Shown one piece after another: positions 9,640 through 19,428 of a stretch of DNA of 64,000 nucleotides. The notes beneath the pieces are model-generated. The model saw only the letters and a program-made list of their open reading frames with translations. It was not told the DNA's origin and did no database searches. The translations under genes were made by a program, and so were the position numbers. Source of the DNA: an uncultured Clostridia bacterium (GTDB taxonomy: Bacteria; Bacillota; Clostridia; Christensenellales; CAG-917); contig CANPWB010000001.1 in NCBI GenBank assembly GCA_947581925.1, forward strand, positions 62,001 to 126,000, written 5' to 3'. Position 1 is the stretch's first letter; each line of letters starts with the position of its first letter.

Positions 9640-9820
9640 GCGGGCTTTGCCCGCTTTTTTTTACTAACGCTTGAGGAAAAGATTGCGGGATCCCCATAAA
9701 ATCGCTGCGCAATTTTATGGGGTGCAGACCCGCCCTCACTGCGTTCGTGTGTATATCTCGCTCGCTCCGCGGGGTCACTCGGACAGAGTGACGTTAAGCT
9801 AGGACAAGCGCTGTTATCCG
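9640..9820. repeat. modular intergenic palindromic element (locus I)
   Basis: GCGGGCTTTGCCCGC, hairpin CCCCATAAAAT..ATTTTATGGGG (9692-9722), GCAGACCCGCCCTCACTGCGT, CTCGGACAGAGTGACGTTAAGCT. Confidence 0.75.
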
Positions 9821-9837
9821 TTTGCTCAAAGGATAAC

Positions 9838-10506
9838 TTACTTGGTGAGTTCGGCGGTGAGGAGAAGGTTGTAGAATGGGGCGACGGAGGAGAATTGGGT
9901 CGCGAGGTAGGAGGGCAGGGCAGGGCTCATGAGCAGGTCGTAGTCCGTGCTGTCCGCGCTTACGCCTATATTCGAGCGGCAGAGCAGGACTTGCGCTTCG
10001 GGCGGGTAGGCGTCATATTTGGACGTCTTGAGTACGTCGCCGTACACCTCGAACACGGGCGTGTTTTTGAGTGCGTCGCGGGCGGCGATATACTCCGCGG
10101 AGTTTTGCGTGATGAGGCGGCGGAAGTTTTTCATCGCGGACGGGGACGCTTGATAATAGCCGCACCCAAATGAGAATTTGTATGGCGAGACCTCGAAATA
10201 GTAGCCGGGCAAGCCCTCGTACATCTTCTTGTCGCGCGCGAATATCGCCCAGCAGTGGTCGCGATATCTGTATCCGTCCGTGGCGTAGCGCATGTCGCGG
10301 TATATGCGGGAGATGCTCCTGTCCACCTTTGGGTCGCAGATGAGTTGGCTGTCTATGGCTTTGAGCGTGGGCGTGAGAGCGACGACAAGCTCCTTGAATG
10401 GCTTCACCAAAAACTCCTCGTAGTCAGCCTTGTGATCCTTGTACCACTGAGGGGAGTTTTCCTTGTGATTGAAATATAGGAAATCGAGTGTGCGCTGTGT
10501 GAACAT
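9838..10506 (-). CDS. DUF2461 domain-containing protein
   Basis: FLYFNHKENSPQWYKDHKADYEEFL...RDMRYATDGYRYRDHCWAIFAR. Confidence 0.85.
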   Translation of the reverse strand: MFTQRTLDFLYFNHKENSPQWYKDHKADYEEFLVKPFKELVVALTPTLKAIDSQLICDPKVDRSISRIYRDMRYATDGYRYRDHCWAIFARDKKMYEGLPGYYFEVSPYKFSFGCGYYQASPSAMKNFRRLITQNSAEYIAARDALKNTPVFEVYGDVLKTSKYDAYPPEAQVLLCRSNIGVSADSTDYDLLMSPALPSYLATQFSSVAPFYNLLLTAELTK

Positions 10507-10583
10507 AATGTTTATTTTTTCAAAATGCGGCGTTTATAGCGATAGTTTTGCACTTTAAACCCGCCTTTTTGCGAATTAACGTT

Positions 10584-11189
10584 TTAGACGAAAAGCGAGA
10601 CGAGGGTGTTTTCGACTATGTTGCGCATAGCGGCGTAGTCTATGTAGGGATGGTGGTCGAAAACATACTCGTGCGAGAAGGATTGCACGACGTCCATCGC
10701 GAAGTGCACGCGCTCGTTGAGGTGGGGCGCGTCAAGTCCGAGGCTTGCAAGTTTGCCCGCTATTTGCAGGGTGATGTCGTCCTCAAGCTGTATGAAACGC
10801 GCGTTGACCTCCTCGTCGGAGTGGGACATGCTGTGCAGTGCCTCGTGGATATTGGCGTTTTTTTGATGTATCTGCGTTGCCTTTGTCAGCACTTCGCAAG
10901 CGAAGGCGTGCAGATCTACGGGCGCGCGCAGGTTGTCCATCAGCTCGAGCACGGGCGAGAACGCCTTCTCCACATATATGGAGAGCACATCGAGCAAAAT
11001 ATCGCGCTTGTCCTTGAAATAGCCGTAAACTATGCCCGTGGACACCCCCGCGCGCTTTGCTATCTGCGCCGTATTCGTCGAATAGTAGCCCACTTCGCTG
11101 AACAGCTCGTAGCCCGCCTCGACTATCCTGTTTTTCTTTTCGATAGAGCGCTCCTGTTTCGGCTCTCTTATCTCCTTTGCCATGTTCAC
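10584..11189 (-). CDS. TetR/AcrR family transcriptional regulator
   Basis: KNRIVEAGYELFSEVGYYSTNTAQIAKRAGVSTGIVYGYFKDKRDIL. Confidence 0.92.
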   Translation of the reverse strand: MNMAKEIREPKQERSIEKKNRIVEAGYELFSEVGYYSTNTAQIAKRAGVSTGIVYGYFKDKRDILLDVLSIYVEKAFSPVLELMDNLRAPVDLHAFACEVLTKATQIHQKNANIHEALHSMSHSDEEVNARFIQLEDDITLQIAGKLASLGLDAPHLNERVHFAMDVVQSFSHEYVFDHHPYIDYAAMRNIVENTLVSLFV

Positions 11190-11491
11190 CCCCGCGCCTA
11201 AAAGCGTGACGCCATATTTTATGGATTATTTATTTATCAAGATAATATTATTGTTTATAAATAGGGCAAGCGTGTATCTCCCCCCCGCGAAATCATCTTG
11301 CCATTACAGTTTGCACCCCTGCGGACGATAGTAGCGCATTTTGTCCGCCGCGGCGATATACTTAAAGCGGATAATGTATATAAATAGGGTGTACGCCGCC
11401 CGAGGACGCTTTCAGTATACAGTATTTTCCGCGGTTTTGCAAGGCGAAAATAAAAATGTGAAAAAAATTTCGGATTTTTTGCGTAAATCGA

Positions 11492-11520
11492 TTGACTTGT
11501 CTATTTTAGAGTGCTATTAT
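11492..11520 (+). promoter_or_regulatory. promoter TTGACT-N17-TATTAT for the feo operon
   Basis: Upstream of the feoA-like gene. Confidence 0.65.
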
Positions 11521-11589
11521 CATATCGCTAAAACGTGAAATAAATTTCATATTCTCCGCATAAGATGAATATGGAAAGAGGAGAGACAA

Positions 11590-11802
11590 ATGCCGCTTAT
11601 TGTTGCGCCGATAGGAAAAGAGCTGAGGATCGTCAGAATATTGACCGACGAAAAGACGAAAAAGCATCTTGAGAATTTGGGTATCACGATATCCTCCAAG
11701 ATCAGCATCATTTCTCAGAGCGGAGGGAGCACCATCTGTATGGTAAAGGACGGAAGGTTGGCTCTTGACAAAAACATCGCGACAAAAATACTTGTGGCAT
11801 AA
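11590..11802 (+). CDS. feoA: FeoA-like SH3 domain protein
   Basis: Short ORF upstream of feoB; EKTKKHLENLGITISSKISIISQSGGSTICMVKDGRLALDKNIATKI. Confidence 0.85.
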   Translation: MPLIVAPIGKELRIVRILTDEKTKKHLENLGITISSKISIISQSGGSTICMVKDGRLALDKNIATKILVA

Positions 11803-11813
11803 AGGAGTAAACA

Positions 11814-12179
11814 ATGCTTAAACTGTTCAAAAAGAAGGAACAGCCCGCACCTGAGGTCAAACCGTTGAGCGGGGAACTTGTCACCGTGACAATGTCTCTC
11901 GACAATTTTGAAATCGGGCAATCGGGCGTCATCAAGAGCATAGGCGGCGACGGAAAGATAAGGCGTCGCCTGTTCGATATGGGCGTGACTCCGGGCGCGG
12001 AGGTGTATCTTCGCAAGAGAGCGCCCCTCGGCGACCCCATAGAGGTCACCATACGCGACTATGAGCTTACGCTGAGAAAGACGGAGGCGGCGGTCGTCAT
12101 GCTCGAGACAAATGTCCAAAAGAGCGCGGACGGTAAGGCAGAGGGCGCTTCAAATGCCTCGGAGGTGAAGGATGCTTAA
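11814..12179 (+). CDS. feoA: FeoA domain protein with charged N-terminus
   Basis: RRRLFDMGVTPGAEVYLRKRAPLGDPIEVTIRDYELTLRKTEA; overlaps the feoB start. Confidence 0.88.
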   Translation: MLKLFKKKEQPAPEVKPLSGELVTVTMSLDNFEIGQSGVIKSIGGDGKIRRRLFDMGVTPGAEVYLRKRAPLGDPIEVTIRDYELTLRKTEAAVVMLETNVQKSADGKAEGASNASEVKDA

Positions 12180-14931
12180 ATTTGCACTTGCGGGCAACCC
12201 CAACTGCGGCAAAACGACGCTGTTCAATTCGTTGACGGGCTCCACAGCCCACGTCGGCAACTGGCCGGGCGTTACGGTGGACAAGAAGGAGGGCGTGTAC
12301 AAAAAATGCGCCGAGCCCATATCCATCGTCGATCTGCCCGGTATTTATTCGCTCTCGCCGTACACGCCGGAGGAAGTCATATCGAGGAATTATATCCTCG
12401 ATGAGAAACCAGACTGTATCATCAACATCATCGACGCGACCAACCTCGAGCGCAACCTCTATCTCACAACGCAGATAATGGAAATTGACGTGCCCATGGT
12501 CATCGCTCTCAACATGATGGACGCGGTGGAGAAAAACGGCGACAAGATAGACCCCACCAAGCTTGAGGCGCAGATAGGGCTTCCCGTCGTAGCTATTTCC
12601 GCGCTCAAGGAGAAAGGGCTCGACGAGCTTATGCAGCGCGCCTACGAGGTGAGCAAACAGCCCAGAAAAGGCGCGACGGTGCTGAGCGATACCAAGCTTA
12701 TGCACTTGATACGCGACTGCCAGATAGCGCTTGAAGGGCAGAAAGTGGAAAATTCGCTCTTCCACGCTATAAAGCTTGTGGAACTTGACGAGATAGAAGT
12801 CGCTATGCACCCCGACAGCGCCAAGATGGTGGAGGAGTTCAAGCATACATTCAACGACGACACCTTCGGCAGCGATTTCGAGGCGATAGTCGCGGACAGC
12901 AGATACAAATATATATCCAAAAATTACTCGGGCGCGCTTGAGCGCAAAAAGCACTCGGACGGCGCGGACGGAGAGTCGGGCAAACTGTCCGTCTCCGACA
13001 AGGTGGACAGAGTACTCACGCACAAGATTTGGGGCATACCCATCTTCATCGTCGTACTGTTCTTCATCTTCCACTTGACATTCTCCGAGGACCTGCTTTG
13101 GATAGGCGCGGGCGGAGCATTCGATAAGGACGTATTCGCCTACGACGCGCAGGGCAATGCGATTACGGAATTTTACGACGCGGAGGGAAATATCCTCGAC
13201 AGCCTTCTCGACGAGAGCGGAGAGCAAGTCGCGCTTTACGACAAGAACCACAACGCATACGACGTCTTTTATGACGAGGACGGCAACGAGGCGGAGCTTG
13301 TAATAGACGAGGACGGCGCGCTCGCCGAGCTTGAGATAGTGCCGTACGCCTACGCCACAAAGAATGGCGGCAATCCGATAAAGACATTCTACGACAAGGA
13401 CGGGAATGAGCTTACGTCGCTCGTGGACGGCGAGGGCAATTTGCTTGAGCTGTACGACGAGGATGGCAAAAAATACGAGCATTTCTACAATTTGGACGGC
13501 TACGAAGTCAATATCGTCGTGGACGAAGAGACGGGCGAGTTTGCGGACGTAGAGTTTGTCAGCGGCATAGACGAGTACCTCTCGGAAATATCCGTGCATA
13601 CATTCTTCGGCTACGAAGAGGGCGTGTATTCGCCGGGCGTGATACTGCAAAGCACTCTCACCGTGCTCACCGACCTCATCAGCGTAAGCGTCGCCGAGGG
13701 GCTCAAGACTGCGGCGCCGTGGGTGAGCGGACTTATCGTGGACGGCATATTGGGAGGCTTGTTCGCAGTGCTCAGTTTTCTGCCGCAGATACTCTTGCTC
13801 TTCTTGTTCTTCTCAATACTCGAGGACAGCGGCTATATGGCGCGCGTGGCGTTCATTCTGGACAGGATCTTCCGCCGCTTCGGGCTTAGCGGCAGGGCGT
13901 TTATGCCTATGATAATGGGCTTCGGTTGCTCCGTGCCCGCGATGATAAACACCCGCACTCTCGCCGACCAAAACGAGCGCACCTCGACGATACGCGTCAT
14001 ACCGTTTTTCAGCTGCGGTGCGAAGTTGCCCATACTCACGGCGATAGCGGGCGGGCTTGTGCGGCAATTCGGGATCGCGAACGCAGACCTCATCACATAC
14101 GGCATGTATCTGCTTGGCATAGTGACGGCGATATGCTGCGTGTTGCTCATGCGCAATACGACTATGAAGGGCGACGTTCCGCCGTTCATTATGGAGCTGC
14201 CCGCATACCACGCGCCTCAATTCAAAAACCTAATGCTGCACCTTTGGGATAAGACAAAACACTTCGTCAAAAAGGCGTTCACTATCATACTGCTCTCCAC
14301 GATATTCATTTGGTTTATAAGCCACTTCAGCTGGAATTGGCAATATCTTGATGACTCCGAGATGGGCGGCAGCATACTTGCGGGACTTGGCAGCATAATA
14401 AGACCGTTGTTTACTCCGCTAGGCTTCGGCAGCCAGCTTAACGCGCAGTGGGGCTGGGTGTTCGTCGTCGCGGCGATAACGGGACTCATCGCAAAGGAGA
14501 ACGTCATCGCTACATTCGGGACTTTGGCGGCTTGTATTTCAAGCGCGTTCGTCGCGGACGAGGCGCTTGAGGGCGTGGACAGCGTGGTGCAGATGATATC
14601 CGCAACGGGCATAACCGCCCCCGCGCTCATAGCGTTCATCGCGTTCAATATGCTCACGATACCGTGCTTCGCGGCGGTCGCTACGGCAAAGGCGGAGTCC
14701 CCCTCCAAGAGCTCCTTCAGATGGACGCTTGTATTCTGGGTGGCGACGTCGTACATCGTCTCGACAATGATATACGTCATCGGCAGCTGGTGGTGGACGG
14801 TGTTCATCTTCGCGGCTCTGTGGGCGGCGGTCATCGCCCTCATAGTGCTCAACAACAAGGGCAAGATAGACATAAAAGGTTTCTTCGACGACCTCAAAGC
14901 GAAGTTGCATCTGAATCGTAAAAAGGCGTGA
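12172..14931 (+). CDS. feoB: ferrous iron transport protein FeoB with a repetitive acidic insertion
   Basis: GNPNCGKTTLFNSLTG, DLPGIYSLSPYTPEE, FLPQILLLFLFFSILEDSGYMARVAF, GFGCSVPA, FFSCGAKLPI. Confidence 0.97.
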   Translation: MLKFALAGNPNCGKTTLFNSLTGSTAHVGNWPGVTVDKKEGVYKKCAEPISIVDLPGIYSLSPYTPEEVISRNYILDEKPDCIINIIDATNLERNLYLTTQIMEIDVPMVIALNMMDAVEKNGDKIDPTKLEAQIGLPVVAISALKEKGLDELMQRAYEVSKQPRKGATVLSDTKLMHLIRDCQIALEGQKVENSLFHAIKLVELDEIEVAMHPDSAKMVEEFKHTFNDDTFGSDFEAIVADSRYKYISKNYSGALERKKHSDGADGESGKLSVSDKVDRVLTHKIWGIPIFIVVLFFIFHLTFSEDLLWIGAGGAFDKDVFAYDAQGNAITEFYDAEGNILDSLLDESGEQVALYDKNHNAYDVFYDEDGNEAELVIDEDGALAELEIVPYAYATKNGGNPIKTFYDKDGNELTSLVDGEGNLLELYDEDGKKYEHFYNLDGYEVNIVVDEETGEFADVEFVSGIDEYLSEISVHTFFGYEEGVYSPGVILQSTLTVLTDLISVSVAEGLKTAAPWVSGLIVDGILGGLFAVLSFLPQILLLFLFFSILEDSGYMARVAFILDRIFRRFGLSGRAFMPMIMGFGCSVPAMINTRTLADQNERTSTIRVIPFFSCGAKLPILTAIAGGLVRQFGIANADLITYGMYLLGIVTAICCVLLMRNTTMKGDVPPFIMELPAYHAPQFKNLMLHLWDKTKHFVKKAFTIILLSTIFIWFISHFSWNWQYLDDSEMGGSILAGLGSIIRPLFTPLGFGSQLNAQWGWVFVVAAITGLIAKENVIATFGTLAACISSAFVADEALEGVDSVVQMISATGITAPALIAFIAFNMLTIPCFAAVATAKAESPSKSSFRWTLVFWVATSYIVSTMIYVIGSWWWTVFIFAALWAAVIALIVLNNKGKIDIKGFFDDLKAKLHLNRKKA
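13171..13560 (+). repeat. coding repeat: four FYDxDGN-type units inside FeoB
   Basis: FYD/FYN units begin at 13171, 13267, 13387 and 13483 (spacing 32, 40, 32 codons). Confidence 0.85.
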
Positions 14932-14933
14932 AT

Positions 14934-15197
14934 ATGGGACCTATCGAAATAACCGTCATAGTGCTTGTCGCTGCATTCGTGGTCGCGATGGCGATCGCGA
15001 TGATAGTGAGAAAGCTCAAAGGCAAACCCTCTCTCGGCTCGGACTGCGGTTGCTGTCCATACAGCAGCAATTGTCATGGCGCGTGCAAGGGCGGAAAAGA
15101 GGACGTCTCGGACATAGTTGCCGAGGCGAAGGCTAGGCAGGCGCAAAGGCGAGATCCTCAAACCGAGGACGGCACTATAGGCGGCGGGGAGCAATAA
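14934..15197 (+). CDS. FeoB-associated Cys-rich membrane protein
   Basis: One TM, then SDCGCCPYSSNCHGACKG; immediately downstream of feoB. Confidence 0.88.
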   Translation: MGPIEITVIVLVAAFVVAMAIAMIVRKLKGKPSLGSDCGCCPYSSNCHGACKGGKEDVSDIVAEAKARQAQRRDPQTEDGTIGGGEQ

Positions 15198-15247
15198 AAA
15201 CAGAATGTTCGGTGCAACACCCGACGGTATACTCTCTCTTTTAGCAA

Positions 15248-15280
15248 CGAAAAGCGCAGAATGTCTGCGCTTTTCGTTTT
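15248..15280 (+). terminator. intrinsic terminator of the feo operon
   Basis: CGAAAAGCGCAGA-atg-TCTGCGCTTTTCG-TTTT. Confidence 0.9.
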
Positions 15281-15413
15281 AAACCGATAAAAAGCGGGCA
15301 ACGGCGCGGGGAAGAGATAAAAAACTTTTGAAAAAAGCTTTTTTTTTCTTGAAATGTTTGGTAGTATAGTATATAAGCAATAATTAGTCGGGCGTATGCC
15401 CGCAGGAGTGTAT

Positions 15414-16718
15414 ATGAACGAGGCAATAGTTGCAAACATCGCAAAATATGCAAAGATGCTCTTTGAAAAGAAGTACATCGAAAGCGGCTATATCGCAGTC
15501 AAAGAGGCGGACGGCATTTGCATCACCACCGCTACCGCCAATTTCGACGATATCAAGGCGGAGGACGTCGTCTTTGTCAACGACAAGAATATCGAGTCGT
15601 ACGAGGGTAACTTCCGCGCGGCGGCAGTCATACTGTTCTGCGCCGTAAGGCAGGACAAAAACAGTAATGCGGCGGCGATCGTAGACAGCGAAAGCATACT
15701 CAAATATTCCCAAAAACATTTGCCGTTGCAGCCAATTTTGGACGACCTTGCGCAGGTGTGCGGCATAAGCATAAAGTGCGCGGCTAAAAACGTAGCGGCG
15801 GAGGTCGTGACATCCCTTTCGGGGCTCAGAAACTGCTGCTTCCTGCCCGACGCGGGCGCGGTCGTCACCGGGCGTACGCTCAACGAAGTTTTTACGGCGA
15901 CGCTTGTCCTTGACAAAGCTTGCAATGCGGAGCTCCTCGCGGAAGGAAAGGGCGGCACACAGCACCTTGGTAAAGTACAGGCTGTGCTTGAGAGAGTGGT
16001 GTATCAGCTCAAATATTCCAAAAAAAATCAAGAGCAGCAAAAGGACGCGGCGGAGCATATCGCGGATAAACCCGCAGATGGCGAGGCTCCCGTAGAGGGC
16101 GAGTCTCCCGCTCCCGAGGCAAAGCCCGAGGAGAAGGAAGAGCGCGCTACCGCGATAGTAACGGACGAGGAGAAGGAGATCGCGCAGGCGATAAAGGACG
16201 CGGGTATGACTATGCTCGAGGAAAACCTAGTACAAGGCACGTGGGGCAATATCGCCGTCAAGCTCGACGAAAAATATATGCTCGCTACGCCGTCGGGGCT
16301 CGACTATGTGCTGTTAAAGCCGGAGCAGATCGCCAAGGTGGATATGGAGACGCTCGAGTGGACGGGTACGGATAAGGCGACAAGCGAAAAGGGCATACAC
16401 GCCGTGCTGCTCTCGGACGGAAAATACGGCGCGACCATACACTCTCATCCCTTCTACGGCTGCATACTCGCCGCGATGGACAGGCCTCTTCCTGTGCCCG
16501 ATGAGTACAAGGACATTTTGGGCGAGGAGATCCCCTGCGCAAAGGCGGCGCTCCCCGGCACAAAGGGGCTCATCAAGAACGTCGGCGAGGCGATCGGTGG
16601 CGCTCCCGCATGTTTCCTTGCGCACCACGGCGTCATAGCCCGCGGCAAGGACCTCGAGGACGCGCTCAACATCTGCCGCGCGCTGGAAAAAGCCTGCGAG
16701 ACATATCTCAAAGCGTAA
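15414..16718 (+). CDS. class II aldolase/adducin family protein with a degenerate N-terminal duplicate domain
   Basis: C-terminal TIHSHPFYGCILA...CFLAHHGVIARGKDLEDALNICRALEKACE; N-terminal FLPDAGAVVTGRTLNEVFTATLVLDKACN. Confidence 0.8.
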   Translation: MNEAIVANIAKYAKMLFEKKYIESGYIAVKEADGICITTATANFDDIKAEDVVFVNDKNIESYEGNFRAAAVILFCAVRQDKNSNAAAIVDSESILKYSQKHLPLQPILDDLAQVCGISIKCAAKNVAAEVVTSLSGLRNCCFLPDAGAVVTGRTLNEVFTATLVLDKACNAELLAEGKGGTQHLGKVQAVLERVVYQLKYSKKNQEQQKDAAEHIADKPADGEAPVEGESPAPEAKPEEKEERATAIVTDEEKEIAQAIKDAGMTMLEENLVQGTWGNIAVKLDEKYMLATPSGLDYVLLKPEQIAKVDMETLEWTGTDKATSEKGIHAVLLSDGKYGATIHSHPFYGCILAAMDRPLPVPDEYKDILGEEIPCAKAALPGTKGLIKNVGEAIGGAPACFLAHHGVIARGKDLEDALNICRALEKACETYLKA

Positions 16719-16739
16719 TCATAAACCGAATATCAATAT

Positions 16740-16772
16740 GCGCGACACGAAATGAACGTGCCGCGCTTTTTT
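16740..16772 (+). terminator. hairpin after the aldolase gene
   Basis: GCGCGaCACG..CGTGcCGCGC-TTTTTTG. Confidence 0.7.
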
Positions 16773-16996
16773 GTTGCAAGCTATAAAAGTTTATGCGGTT
16801 AACTTTTTTTTGTTTCGGAGGGGGTGATCTTAAGACGCGTTTGTCGACAAAATATGCGCTTTATGAGCAAAATTTTAAATTTTTATGCAGCTTTTTTACA
16901 AAAATATGCATATTTAGTTGCGCTTTATGCGAATTATGTTATAATTACAAACAAATAAAATTGCGCTCGAGAAATTGATGGGCGAAAGGAGCAATT

Positions 16997-18952
16997 ATGA
17001 ATAGACACAAATTGTTACGGGGGGGGGTACATATTGCTTTAATGCTTCTGTTGACTCTCCTGATCGTATCCTCCTTAGTCGCGTGTGGAAACTTAAAGCG
17101 TAAAGAAAGCAAGGTCGAACTTGTTCCGCATGACGCCGAGACTTTGTTTGTAGAGAGTTATGATTATGTTTCCATGTTTGAGGCGACGGTGGACGATAAA
17201 CCGTTCGAGATCGAAGCAGAAAATATCGACGCGTCCGCTGTAAAACTGAATGAAGCGGGCATTTACAATGTAAAGTGTGAAATTGAGGTCAACGGCAAGA
17301 AATACAACGCGACCGCAAAGCTCACAGTCGTCGCGCCAAGAGCTTTCTCTGTCGATGCAAAGTCAAGCGAGCTCAAAGTGGTCCTCATCGGAGAACAGCT
17401 TGACCTCACGACGCTGTTCAGCGCGACCGTGTCGTCCCAACCGTACGCTTTGAAAGCGGAAGATATCGACTCCGACTTGGATCTGACAAAAGAGGGACTT
17501 TACGAGGCAACCGCAAGCCTCACTATCGACGGCGTCACCAAGAGCGCCACTCAAAAGATATATGTCATACCCGTTGCCAATTACGATATCAGCGGAGCGA
17601 TGCAATACAACTATTCCAACTACAGCGCCAAAATATCCGTAGAAGAGGATGACAACGGCAACAAAGTTTCCGAGACTATAACCGTCAAAGACGCCGAGGG
17701 CAAGTATCATTATGAGAGCAAACTCCCGCTTTCAAACGGCGGCGAAAGTCATAAGACATATGAGTTCCAACTGGATACCGATACAGGCGCTGTCCTCAAA
17801 ACATATTATTACAATGATACAGCAAAAGAATGGGAAAAGCGAGCCACAGACCCCGATACAAGTGCGTTTGTCAACCATGTCGAGGCTGACGAGGAATTCG
17901 CACAATATTTCAGTCTCGGCGAGGACGGAATGTTTGTGGCTGACGCGGATGAGGAGACCTTGTCGGAAATGGCATGGAGCTTGCTGTGCTACAATACAAG
18001 CTTGATAGGCGATGTGACTTCCTTGAAAGTGCGCGTCGAAAGCAATAAAATCGTAAAAATCGTGGTAGAGTCGGAATATGTCGGCGAAGGCGATTATGTT
18101 GATACATATCTCATCACCGTCGAGCTCGGCGATTTCGGCGCTGTAGAATTCGATCTACCGTATTTTGAGCCAGTCGTAGAAATAACTCCCGCCAATGCGG
18201 AGGTCTATGTCGGCGACGCAACGGAGTACGATTTCCTTTCCATGTTTACAGTCAAAGTCGATGGGGACAACTACACATTGGGTGAGGGCGACGTATATTC
18301 GATAGAGCAGAGCGTCGACTTCAATGTTGCCGCAGATTATGACATCACTTTGAAACTCAAAGTCAAAGAGGGGCGTGTAGAACACACTGTCACAGCCAAA
18401 TTTACTGTCAAGGAGAAGCCCGTCGAGAAAAAGACTTTCCACGTAGCTATGGAAGAGATGATCGCCAACTGCACGATGTCAAAGACCAACAATTCCAGCA
18501 GCAGTGCAACAATATTTTTAGTAGATGGCAATGCAACATACAATCAAAATCTAAAATATTTGTTTGATACAAGCAGGATCGATGGAAAAAACACACAAAG
18601 ATATACGGTCAACACCGATAATACTTTACAAGATGACGGTATGAAGAGTGGTTCATTCTTGCGCTTGTGCGATTTGTCAGCGATAATAGATGATTTTGTT
18701 GCAGGTGATGACGGCATCACCTATACATATACCGGAGATCAACTCACTACTATTTCAACTAATGCGGGTGCTTTAATGACCACAATGTATAAAGCCATTA
18801 ATATAGAAATAGTTTTTCAAAATAACTCAATAGAGTCTATAAAATTTAATTTCAAGACGGGATCCAGTGCGACTGCAAAAGACGCTTATCATCTTTACAC
18901 GATCTCCGCGATCGGGACGACGGAGTTGCCTGTACAATTGCCAAAAGCGTAA
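16997..18952 (+). CDS. hypothetical surface lipoprotein with Ig-like/bacterial repeat segments
   Basis: Signal peptide with lipobox (SSLVAC); repeated ...VTxxxxPYxLxAEDID...EGxYxxxxxLxxxGxxxxAT... segments. Confidence 0.65.
   Translation: MNRHKLLRGGVHIALMLLLTLLIVSSLVACGNLKRKESKVELVPHDAETLFVESYDYVSMFEATVDDKPFEIEAENIDASAVKLNEAGIYNVKCEIEVNGKKYNATAKLTVVAPRAFSVDAKSSELKVVLIGEQLDLTTLFSATVSSQPYALKAEDIDSDLDLTKEGLYEATASLTIDGVTKSATQKIYVIPVANYDISGAMQYNYSNYSAKISVEEDDNGNKVSETITVKDAEGKYHYESKLPLSNGGESHKTYEFQLDTDTGAVLKTYYYNDTAKEWEKRATDPDTSAFVNHVEADEEFAQYFSLGEDGMFVADADEETLSEMAWSLLCYNTSLIGDVTSLKVRVESNKIVKIVVESEYVGEGDYVDTYLITVELGDFGAVEFDLPYFEPVVEITPANAEVYVGDATEYDFLSMFTVKVDGDNYTLGEGDVYSIEQSVDFNVAADYDITLKLKVKEGRVEHTVTAKFTVKEKPVEKKTFHVAMEEMIANCTMSKTNNSSSSATIFLVDGNATYNQNLKYLFDTSRIDGKNTQRYTVNTDNTLQDDGMKSGSFLRLCDLSAIIDDFVAGDDGITYTYTGDQLTTISTNAGALMTTMYKAINIEIVFQNNSIESIKFNFKTGSSATAKDAYHLYTISAIGTTELPVQLPKA
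17019..17027 (+). repeat. poly-G(9) tract within codons 8-11 of the lipoprotein signal sequence
   Basis: ttacGGGGGGGGGtacat. Confidence 0.95.
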
Positions 18953-18975
18953 GTCGTAAGATAAGACAACGCATA

Positions 18976-19008
18976 AAAAGCTCCGTTCTTCGGGACGGGG
19001 CTTTTTGT
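18976..19008 (+). terminator. intrinsic terminator
   Basis: AAAAAGCtCCGT..ACGGgGCTTTTT. Confidence 0.75.
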
Positions 19009-19126
19009 ATATGCGGCGGAGCAATACTATGGCAGAACAGGACTACGGCGGAGCAATACTACGGCGGAGCGATACGGCGCAGTCTGCTTGTATGGCATAT
19101 TCGACGCGGCGGCGCATACGCGCACA

Positions 19127-19215
19127 GGGGATCCTTCGACTACGCTCAGGATGACAAGGCGAGACGTAGGCGCTTGAGCGCATAGAGAATTTCTCGACGT
19201 TGCTCGGAATGACAA
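19127..19215. repeat. two copies of a dispersed 'TCGACTACGCTCAGGATGACA' repeat
   Basis: GGGGATCCTTCGACTACGCTCAGGATGACA (19127-19156) and GAGAATTTCTCGACGTTGCTCGGAATGACA (19185-19215). Confidence 0.75.
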
Positions 19216-19428
19216 ATAAAGCAAACAGCCCTAGGACAAAAATATGTCGCATATGCGCGCGCGAAGGCAAGGCGAACCGCAAGCGGCAGTATGGGCAGGA
19301 TACGTACACAATATGTTGTGGGTTGCGGGAATTTTGAACGCAAGATATGCAATTTTCGGAAAATTGCGGGCGCAGGGAATACTATTTGTGTTTTTTTGAA
19401 TTTTTTTGTCATAAGCCCCTCAAATTGT

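Noticed and set aside
10548-11201. 217-aa plus-strand ORF opposite the TetR gene
   Set aside because: Shadow ORF of the TetR regulator.
11280-11286. C7 tract and G7 tracts (32215-32221, 61740-61746) as phase-variable sites
   Set aside because: Shorter tracts; two are intergenic and the third lies deep inside the LRR gene, far from its start. Evidence is weaker than for the G9 tract at 17019.
12097-13650. 517-aa minus-strand ORF antisense to feoB
   Set aside because: Shadow ORF of a GC-biased coding strand; low-complexity composition, no family motifs, fully overlapped by clear FeoB.
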